NCBI GenBank assembly: GCA_021775195.1
Contig: JAJFIG010000334.1
Coordinates: 1-11,190 of the forward strand
From: Rhodospirillales bacterium
GTDB taxonomy: Bacteria > Pseudomonadota > Alphaproteobacteria > Rhodospirillales > 2-02-FULL-58-16
Length of the DNA stretch: 11,190 nucleotides
Direction of reading: 5' to 3'
Shown one piece after another: positions 6,488 through 11,190 of this stretch. Position 1 is the first letter of the stretch. Each line of letters starts with the position of its first letter. A model generated the notes under the pieces. That model ran no database searches, was not told where the DNA came from, and was given only the letters and a program-made list of their open reading frames with translations. A program made the position numbers and the translations under genes.

Positions 6488-6511
6488 ATTATCGCCTGGA
6501 ATGCCTGTTGT

Positions 6512-7261
6512 TCACCCGGAAGCGGTCGTCGAGGCGGCCCGATAGGCCTTCAGCGCCGCCAGGGTGCCGGCGGAGAAGGGCGCCGTGCGGACTTCCGCCG
6601 GGGGCAGGTCGAGGGCCGCCGGCACGGTCCAGATGTTCGCTGCTTCCAGCAGCGGTGATTTGTGTCCCGGCGCCTTGTAGCCGGTGGCGAAGTCCTGGAA
6701 GGTCCGTCCCAGGGCCAGCATCACTCCCAGCATGTCGAAGAACATCGCCCCGGCGAGGGCGTCCTGTTCGTCGTCGGGGCGGCGACGGACCTCGTTGAGC
6801 AGCGACACGAACCCGGCACAGAGGTGGGCCACGGGCCGGTAGCGGGCCCATATCCGCCGCAGTTCCTTGAGGTCCGGCGGCTTCGCCGGCCCCTCGGAGA
6901 ACCGTTCCAGCAGGCTCAAAGCCTTGGCGACGCTGGGGCCGCCGGGCAGGTTGGCGTGGTAAAGGGCCATGGTGCGGACCAGGTAGATCACCGAACCGGC
7001 GATGTACCAGTGCGACGAATGCCCGGCCATGAGATCGAGGACCGCGGTGATCCCCTTGGCGTCGGCCTCGGGCCCCGTGGCGCCCAGCGGTGGCAGCGCC
7101 TCCGACCCGACGGTGGTCCAGTGCCCGGCGCGGGCATCGGCATCGTCCGGCCATGCCATGACCGCGGCCAGGCGGAGCGCCGCCGTGGCCCGCTGGGCTG
7201 ACGGTTCCAGCGCCTGCCTCAGGTCGAGGCCGGAAAGGTCCCCTAGGTCGAGGGCGGCCAT
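6512..7261 (-). CDS. Uncharacterised 249-residue protein
   Basis: I do not recognise a family. The protein is Ala- and Leu-rich, appears mostly helical, and has no signal peptide or clear membrane segment. Segments that look conserved because of their mix of aromatic and polar residues are GHSSHWYIAGSVIYLVRTMALYH (about 79-101), the RRIWARYRPVAHLCAGFVSLL region (about 135-156) and AGAMFFDMLGVMLALGRTFQDFATGYK (about 171-197). The last begins a segment ending in KSPLLEAANIWTVP. The start ATG at 7261 is preceded only by a weak ribosome binding site, but it lies 22 nt after the rhodanese stop, so translational coupling in a shared transcript is likely. A perfect stem-loop follows 24 nt after the stop. 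Codon use looks like the GC-rich flanks and a full-length frame is kept, so it is probably a real gene. Its function is unknown. Confidence 0.72.
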   Translation of the reverse strand: MAALDLGDLSGLDLRQALEPSAQRATAALRLAAVMAWPDDADARAGHWTTVGSEALPPLGATGPEADAKGITAVLDLMAGHSSHWYIAGSVIYLVRTMALYHANLPGGPSVAKALSLLERFSEGPAKPPDLKELRRIWARYRPVAHLCAGFVSLLNEVRRRPDDEQDALAGAMFFDMLGVMLALGRTFQDFATGYKAPGHKSPLLEAANIWTVPAALDLPPAEVRTAPFSAGTLAALKAYRAASTTASG

Positions 7262-7283
7262 GGGCGCCTGAAAGATTTACGGG

Positions 7284-7781
7284 CTAGCAACTGGCGCAAT
7301 CCTCGACCGGCAGGCCGCGGCGCAGCCACCCGGGTCCATAGTCGCTGCCCAGCATGCCTTCCTTGATATTGAGCAGATGGGTGAAGCCGGCCTTCTCGAG
7401 GGCCCGGAAGGCCATGGTCGAGCGGTTGCCGCGGGCGCAGATCAGGGCCACCGGCTTTTCCAGGTCGCCGCCCACCGTCGATTTCATCTCCTCGACGAAG
7501 GCCGCGATCCCGCCGGGATTATGGATGGTCACCGGACGCGACCCTTTGGGCACCCCGGTCTGGCGCCATTCCTGGGGCGAGCGCACGTCGACCACCGTCA
7601 GGTCGCCGGACCCGGCCCGCTTGGCCGCCTCGTCGGCGGCGATGATCGGCGACCCGCCGGCCAACCCCGTCCCAATCCCGAGGGCCAGGACCGCGCCGGC
7701 CGCCGCCATACCGCCCATGAGGGCGCGGCGCGATACCGGGAATCCATGCGCGGCCTCGATTGCCGCCTGCCTGGTGATCAT
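7284..7781 (-). CDS. Exported rhodanese-domain protein with C-terminal CxxC
   Basis: Sulfurtransferase-fold protein of 165 residues. The N-terminus has a Tat-like signal: SRRALMGG, then a mildly hydrophobic Ala/Gly-rich stretch ending near GLAGGSPI, so the domain likely acts in the periplasm or on the membrane. The rhodanese domain (about 50-160) starts LTVVDVRSPQEW and has the active-site loop CARGNRS with the catalytic Cys and the CxxxxR pattern that cradles the persulfide. The protein ends CASC, an extra Cys pair not part of the standard fold. I chose the ATG at 7781 because GGGAG (7791-7795 on the complement) is nine bases away; the ATG at 7787 is only three bases from it. Further upstream starts would precede the ribosome binding site. 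It follows the BON-domain gene by 109 nt and precedes the unknown gene by 22 nt. Whether it moves sulfur or binds a metal is not decided by sequence. Confidence 0.87.
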   Translation of the reverse strand: MITRQAAIEAAHGFPVSRRALMGGMAAAGAVLALGIGTGLAGGSPIIAADEAAKRAGSGDLTVVDVRSPQEWRQTGVPKGSRPVTIHNPGGIAAFVEEMKSTVGGDLEKPVALICARGNRSTMAFRALEKAGFTHLLNIKEGMLGSDYGPGWLRRGLPVEDCASC

Positions 7782-7787
7782 GATCAT

Positions 7788-7870
7788 TGTCTCCCGACCT
7801 GTTGAACCTTTCGGGCCGCCATGGGTCCCGCCCATGGAGATAAGGTCTCCACCCTCCGGTTGAAAGGGAA
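7788..7870 (-). promoter_or_regulatory. Structured leader of the rhodanese gene
   Basis: On the - strand the spacer between the BON stop and the rhodanese start contains a perfect 7-bp hairpin, CCATGGG/CCCATGG (7819-7837, 5-nt loop). A second hairpin, GGAGA/TCTCC (7836-7850), abuts it. A possible closing stem joins CCTTTC (7862-7867) to GAAAGG (7807-7812). The TCTCC at 7836-7840 can alternatively pair with GGAGA of the ribosome binding site (7790-7794). I recognise no known riboswitch class. Confidence 0.4.
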
Positions 7871-7890
7871 AAATTCGCCGCAGTCTTGGT

Positions 7891-8499
7891 TTATTCCTTC
7901 GCCCGGACCGTGACCCGGCTGGTCACCGATGAGACGTTCTTGATGCCGCGGACGATGGCGATGGCCTTTTTCAGTTCGGGCTTCGACAGCGCCCGACCGA
8001 ACAGGAACACCCGGCCGCCCACGGCGCGCCAGCGGAAGTTGGTGACGTTCACCCCCTTGCCCTCGAGCAGCAGGGCGTTGATCTTCTTCTCGATCACCGT
8101 GTCGTCGACGAAGTTCTCCACCGTGCCCTTTTCCTTCTCCGTCTTGGGCGGGATGATGATGATCTCGTTGTGGACCTTTTTCACTCCGTCGATGGCGGCG
8201 GTGAGGGTGCCCGCCTGTTTCTTCTGCGCCGCGGTCTCGACGGTGCCGGTCAGCATCACGTCCTGCTCGTAGACGTCGGAGCTGATGGAAGCGACGTCGG
8301 TGCCCATCTTGTCGACGACGTTGGCGGTGATGGCGGCCTTGATCTCCAGGTCCTTGGCGATGTCCCCGGAACTGCGGTCCTCGGCCACCGCCTCCACCGC
8401 CGAGGTGATGGCGCCGATGGGATTGGGTATGTCGAAGGCCGCCGCCGGCGCCGCCGGGAAGAAGGCGACGAGGGAAAACAACAGAACGGTCGTGCGCAC
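7891..8499 (-). CDS. Exported protein with two BON-type domains
   Basis: Periplasmic or envelope-associated protein of 202 residues. BON domains, as in OsmY, bind phospholipid surfaces or help envelope integrity under osmotic stress; that role is inferred from the family. The start is the GTG at 8499: GGAGGA (8508-8513 on the complement) lies eight bases upstream, and a signal peptide follows at once (MRTTVLLFSLVAFFPAAPAAAFD, likely cut after the AAA). The longer frame from 8574 would bury this signal. BON domain 1 spans about 50-115, with KAAITANVV, then VYEQDVMLTGTVETAAQKKQA and IDGVKKVHNEI. BON domain 2 spans about 128-200, with IEKKINALLL, then the Gly-rich GGRVFLFGRALSKPELKKAI and IVRGIKNVSSVTSRV. 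The gene lies 113 nt after the 68-residue gene and 109 nt before the rhodanese gene. No lipobox cysteine is seen. Confidence 0.88.
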   Translation of the reverse strand: MRTTVLLFSLVAFFPAAPAAAFDIPNPIGAITSAVEAVAEDRSSGDIAKDLEIKAAITANVVDKMGTDVASISSDVYEQDVMLTGTVETAAQKKQAGTLTAAIDGVKKVHNEIIIIPPKTEKEKGTVENFVDDTVIEKKINALLLEGKGVNVTNFRWRAVGGRVFLFGRALSKPELKKAIAIVRGIKNVSSVTSRVTVRAKE

Positions 8500-8507
8500 G
8501 GGGGCGG

Positions 8508-8513
8508 TCCTCC
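8508..8513 (-). promoter_or_regulatory. Ribosome binding site fixing the GTG start of the BON gene
   Basis: GGAGGA on the - strand, eight bases before the GTG at 8499. It places the start directly at the signal peptide and excludes the longer ATG start at 8574. Confidence 0.8.
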
Positions 8514-8539
8514 ACTGTGGTTGCCGGATGCCGGTATCG

Positions 8540-8598
8540 CCTATCAGTTTAATAGGTCCGGCCTCCGGCACCAAGGGCGCGACCGCCCGGCCTCCGGC
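8540..8598. repeat. Small repeats upstream of the BON gene
   Basis: Inverted repeat CCTAT-N7-ATAGG (8540-8556), then two exact copies of CCGGCCTCCGGC (8558-8569 and 8587-8598), each followed closely by CACC. The first lies where an operator for the BON gene could be. The GC-rich pair could fold into hairpins that end transcription from the upstream gene. No good -35/-10 pair is visible, so a promoter is not called. Confidence 0.35.
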
Positions 8599-8612
8599 GG
8601 CACCGGTTGCTG

Positions 8613-8819
8613 TCAGTGCTCCTCGATCCCCAGTTCCTCAAGCGAATCGTCGTCCTCGCCGGAACCGCCGCCGGACGCCCCCTTCAGGCGCCGGCGCTGG
8701 CGCCGCGCGTAATCCTCGAGGGCGTCGAGCACAGCCTCGTCCAGGGGACCGCTGAGCAGCACCCTGAGGGTGCGGCCCGGCCCGATTTCGTCGCTGAAGA
8801 CGACGCGTTCCGTATCCAT
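8613..8819 (-). CDS. Small charged protein of 68 residues
   Basis: I do not recognise the family. The ATG at 8819 is preceded by GAGGAG (8829-8834 on the complement) at nine bases, a textbook ribosome binding site, which argues for a real gene. The longer frame in the same register up to 9116 runs through the GYD gene and is a shadow. The N-terminal half (VVFSDEIGPGRTLRVLLSG, then PLDEAVLDALEDYARRQRRRLK) reads like a short beta segment followed by an amphipathic helix. The C-terminal 20 residues are Gly/Ser-rich and then strongly acidic (GEDDDSLEELGIEEH), probably disordered. No signal peptide. It starts 62 nt after the GYD-domain gene, so the two are probably cotranscribed. A DNA- or protein-binding accessory role is possible, but nothing in the sequence shows it. 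Confidence 0.68.
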   Translation of the reverse strand: MDTERVVFSDEIGPGRTLRVLLSGPLDEAVLDALEDYARRQRRRLKGASGGGSGEDDDSLEELGIEEH

Positions 8820-8881
8820 GTCGGTATTCTCCTCGCCGGTCGCGCCGTCCGCCGGAGCCCCATCGCTGTTCGCCCGGGGTC

Positions 8882-9160
8882 CTAGGCCATGCCGTCGGCG
8901 GTGATCATCGTCTCTTCGTCGTAGGCCGGCATGGTCGTGAACCGGCCGAAGCCCTGTTTCGTATACCACAGGCTGAAGCCCAGAATGACATAGGTATCCG
9001 ATGCCTCGATCACGTCGACGAAGTCGTAGACGCCCTGGGTATAATAGATGGATTCGAAGGTGATCCCCAGGTCCTCGGCCTTGGCGCGGCAGGCCTCGAC
9101 GCGTTCCTTCTGGCACCCGATCGACTCCGGCGCCAGTGTTCCAACCAGTACGTATTTCAT
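8882..9160 (-). CDS. GYD-domain protein
   Basis: A 92-residue protein with the GYD fold, a small ferredoxin-like alpha-beta domain of unknown function found in many bacteria. Its signature is the Tyr/Gly-rich turn before an acidic strand, here IYYTQGVYDFVDVIEASD (about 38-55), flanked by MKYVLVGTL at the N-terminus and a C-terminal strand/helix. The ATG at 9160 has the ribosome binding site GAGGTGA (9165-9171 on the complement) close upstream. The expected single domain fills the whole protein. The middle Cys16 and Cys23 are not a metal-binding pattern. It is the first gene of the leftward cluster and has an extended -10 promoter. It is divergent from the acyltransferase-hydrolase gene 182 nt away. 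GYD proteins are probably dimeric and cytoplasmic; a role cannot be stated. Confidence 0.85.
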   Translation of the reverse strand: MKYVLVGTLAPESIGCQKERVEACRAKAEDLGITFESIYYTQGVYDFVDVIEASDTYVILGFSLWYTKQGFGRFTTMPAYDEETMITADGMA

Positions 9161-9197
9161 GACGTCACCTCATGATTTCGCGGTTGGGAATACCCCG

Positions 9198-9206
9198 ATT
9201 ATACCA
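9198..9206 (-). promoter_or_regulatory. Extended -10 promoter of the GYD gene
   Basis: The - strand reads TGGTATAAT: a perfect TATAAT with the TGN extension. No good -35 hexamer lies 16-18 bases upstream, which extended -10 promoters can dispense with. The predicted start near 9191 gives a leader of about 30 nt containing the ribosome binding site. Confidence 0.65.
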
Positions 9207-9256
9207 CGGAAGGGACCGGCCGGCCCCCGTCATCGCCGGCGCAGCTCACGAAAAAT

Positions 9257-9269
9257 TGTCCGACGGACA
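9257..9269. promoter_or_regulatory. Perfect 13-bp palindrome in the divergent spacer
   Basis: TGTCCG-A-CGGACA, centred on A9263, lies between the divergent GYD and acyltransferase-hydrolase genes, about 50 bases upstream of the GYD -10 element and 74 upstream of the + strand ATG. Size and symmetry suit a dimeric repressor or activator of the TetR kind, but no such regulator is seen in the window. Confidence 0.45.
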
Positions 9270-9342
9270 GACCGTTGTCACAAAGCGGCAACTATGGTGT
9301 GGAAGAAAATATTAAGAACATTAGTTGAAAGATAACCCCGTC

Positions 9343-11190
9343 ATGGACGTCGGCGACGAATTCGAGATCAACAAGACCGTTTACGAATGGTCGGTCCGCG
9401 CCTTCGGGCTGCTGGAGAAGCGGCTCGGCGTCAACATCATGCTGCACCACGAGGAAGGGCAGCTGGAAGCCGGACAGATATTCCTCTTCAACCATTTCGC
9501 CCGCTTCGAGACCATCATTCCCCATTACCTGATCTACAAGCACACCGGCGTGTTTTGCCGCTCGGTGGCATCCCCCGAGCTGTTCACCGGCAACGATGCG
9601 CTCGGCACCTACCTACGCAACGTCGGCGCCATGCCGACCAAGCACCCGGGGCTCCTGCCGTTCCTTGCCGCGGAACTGTTGCGCGGGCGCAAGGTCATCG
9701 TCTTTCCCGAGGGCGGCATGGTCAAGGACCGCCGGGTTGTCGACGGCGACGGCGGCTACAGCGTTTTCTCGCGCAGCGTCCTCAAACGGCGCAAGCACCA
9801 CCGGGGCGCCGCCGTCATCGCCATGACCCTGGAAGTCCTCAAGGCCCGGATCCTGTCCCTCGAACGGGCCGGCGACGCCGAACGCCTGGAACGCTGGATG
9901 GGCGCCCTCGGCCTCCCGTCCGTAGACGCCCTTCTCGAAGCGGCGCGCCAGCCGACCCTGATCGTCCCCGCAAACATCACCTTCTATCCCATCCGCATCG
10001 ACGACAACATGCTGCGCAAGACGACGGACCTTTTGAGCGGCGGCATCGGCCGCCGGCTGTCGGAAGAGCTGCTGATCGAGGGCAACATCCTGTTCCGCGA
10101 CACCGACATGGACATCCGCCTCGGCAACCCCATCCGTCCGCGCAAGGTCTGGCGCTGGTGGGAGCGCAAGGTCCTCAACCACGTCTTCCTGGGCATCCGC
10201 TCGTTGGAGGACCTCTTCGCCCTCAAGCACGACTCGCCGCGCTGGCATGAACGGCTGTTCGCCCTCTCCATGTCCCGCGAGACCAAGCGCGTCCGCGATT
10301 CCTACATGCACGAGATGTACGCCGCCGTGACAGTCAACCTCTGCCATTTGGCATCGAAGCTGATGCTCCATTACACCAACATGGGAGTCATGGCGTTGTC
10401 CAAGGAGGTCTTCCACAAGGCCCTCTACCTGGCGGTCAAATGCGCCCGTGACGAGCCCTCCATCCACCTGCACCGATGCCTCAAGTCCCCCGACGGCTAC
10501 CGAGGCGTCATCGACGGCACCTGCCGGGGACTGGAGCAGTTCCTGTGCACGGCCGAGCGCTCCGGCCTGATCGAGCGCGACGCCCGGGGTTACCGGTTCC
10601 TCCCCAAACTTTGCGAGAAGCACGAATTCGACGAGATCCGCCTCGAGAACCCGGTCCTCGTCTACGCCAACGAGCTCGCCCCCGTCGCCGCGGCGCGGCG
10701 CGCCGTCGCCCGCGCCGTGGCCAACGCGCCGACCCTGGACGGCCGGGCCCTGGCCCGCATGCTGTTCGAGGACGAACGGGCCACCCACGCCGCCGACCGG
10801 GAAGCCTGGAACCAGCCCCGCTATGCCGAGATCAACGACCAGGAAACCGCCACCGAAAGCGGCGAGCCCTACCTGCTGCTGCCCGAGAACAGCAACGGCG
10901 TCGGTATTGTCCTGGTGCACGGTTTTCTCGCCTCGCCGGCCGAGCTTCGCGGCTTCGGCGAAAAACTGGCCGCCGCCGGCCATCCGGTCGTCGGGGTCCG
11001 CCTGAAGGGTCACGGCACATCGCCCTGGGATCTGCGCGAACGCGCCTGGGAGGACTGGCTGGAGCCGGTCCGCAGGGGCTACCGGATTCTCTCCGCCTTC
11101 GCCGACCGGCTGGCCCTGGTCGGGTTTTCCAGCGGCGGCGCCCTGGCGCTCCATTTTGCCGCCGAACGTCCCGATGGCCTTGCCGGGGTC
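9343..11190 (+). CDS. PlsC/PlsB-like acyltransferase fused to alpha/beta hydrolase (3' end outside window)
   Basis: The frame is open from the ATG at 9343 to the window end (616 codons) without a stop. Residues about 40-220 look like a glycerophosphate/lysophospholipid acyltransferase: motif I NHFARFE (50-56), GAMPTK near 91-96, motif III FPEGG (121-125) and IVPANITFYPIRI. Such enzymes move a fatty acyl group onto a glycerol phosphate, usually at the inner membrane. Motif I is HX4E where the family usually has HX4D. A central helical region (about 305-470: RDSYMHEMYAAV, GLEQFLCTAERSGLIER) resembles the region after the PlsB catalytic domain. From about 518 an alpha/beta hydrolase begins: VLVHGF (His526-Gly527, oxyanion region), LKGHGTSPWDL and the nucleophile elbow GFSSG with Ser596. 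The remaining triad residues would lie outside the window. The start lacks a strong ribosome binding site; an in-frame TTG at 9325 is an alternative. Confidence 0.88.
   Translation, partial: MDVGDEFEINKTVYEWSVRAFGLLEKRLGVNIMLHHEEGQLEAGQIFLFNHFARFETIIPHYLIYKHTGVFCRSVASPELFTGNDALGTYLRNVGAMPTKHPGLLPFLAAELLRGRKVIVFPEGGMVKDRRVVDGDGGYSVFSRSVLKRRKHHRGAAVIAMTLEVLKARILSLERAGDAERLERWMGALGLPSVDALLEAARQPTLIVPANITFYPIRIDDNMLRKTTDLLSGGIGRRLSEELLIEGNILFRDTDMDIRLGNPIRPRKVWRWWERKVLNHVFLGIRSLEDLFALKHDSPRWHERLFALSMSRETKRVRDSYMHEMYAAVTVNLCHLASKLMLHYTNMGVMALSKEVFHKALYLAVKCARDEPSIHLHRCLKSPDGYRGVIDGTCRGLEQFLCTAERSGLIERDARGYRFLPKLCEKHEFDEIRLENPVLVYANELAPVAAARRAVARAVANAPTLDGRALARMLFEDERATHAADREAWNQPRYAEINDQETATESGEPYLLLPENSNGVGIVLVHGFLASPAELRGFGEKLAAAGHPVVGVRLKGHGTSPWDLRERAWEDWLEPVRRGYRILSAFADRLALVGFSSGGALALHFAAERPDGLAGV

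Noticed and set aside
6489..7154. 221-residue Arg/Gly-rich - strand frame overlapping the unknown gene
   Set aside because: Its composition is that of a shadow, with no initiation signal. The frame at 6512-7261 has a balanced composition and sensible spacing to the rhodanese gene.
8820..9116. N-terminal extension of the 68-residue gene in the same frame
   Set aside because: The extension overlaps the GYD gene, whose family match and ribosome binding site are good. The internal ATG at 8819 has its own strong ribosome binding site.
9387..10250. 287-residue Arg/Pro-rich frame on the + strand
   Set aside because: It lies inside the acyltransferase domain in another frame; the composition is typical of a shadow and no motif is present.
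9613..11154. 513-residue open frame on the - strand
   Set aside because: It lies antisense to the acyltransferase-hydrolase gene, whose motifs are unmistakable. The frame is Gly/Ala/Val/Asp-rich without domains, the usual shadow of a GC-rich gene.

Overview
The window is GC-rich chromosomal DNA. Its protein repertoire (NimR-type AraC regulator, secernin-type C69 hydrolase, GYD-domain protein, PlsC-type acyltransferase fused to an alpha/beta hydrolase) most resembles a Rhodospirillales-like alphaproteobacterium. That assignment is inference from gene content and base composition; there is no rRNA or other phylogenetic marker here. I see no tRNA, rRNA, CRISPR array, transposase or integrase.

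Left part (1-3410): the 3' end of an AraC-family regulator, then a cysteine synthase (cysK-like) and an HpcH/HpaI-family aldolase on the + strand. The aldolase meets a secernin-family hydrolase head-on, and the two stop codons share the palindrome CTAG at 2520-2523. These are ordinary metabolic genes.

Middle part (3411-6511): an accessory-looking stretch, visibly less GC-rich, with long non-coding gaps. It holds a membrane-anchored pentapeptide-repeat protein (3785-5200) with a good sigma70-type promoter of its own, and a small SAM-dependent methyltransferase on the - strand (5664-6293). The gaps contain several copies, from perfect to decayed, of a 25-nt inverted repeat (arm GTCCGCTTT, 7-nt loop, arm AAAGCGGAC). 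The copies lie on both sides of the pentapeptide gene and beyond the methyltransferase.

Right part (6512-9160, all - strand): read in the direction of transcription, a GYD-domain protein, a 68-residue charged protein, an exported BON-domain protein, an exported rhodanese with a C-terminal CxxC, and an unrecognised 249-residue protein. Spacings of 62, 113, 109 and 22 nt suggest one or two transcription units. An extended -10 promoter lies upstream of the GYD gene. Two exported proteins plus a rhodanese suggest envelope or sulfur-related stress functions, but this is inference. The leader between the BON and rhodanese genes can form competing helices, one of which would cover the rhodanese Shine-Dalgarno sequence.

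Right edge (9343-11190, + strand): a gene divergent from the GYD gene, open at the window end, encodes a PlsC/PlsB-like acyltransferase fused to an alpha/beta hydrolase. A perfect 13-bp palindrome lies in the divergent spacer.

No clearly new multi-gene system is evident. The best leads are the acyltransferase-hydrolase fusion with its HX4E motif, the 25-nt stem-loop family around the pentapeptide gene, and the rhodanese leader.
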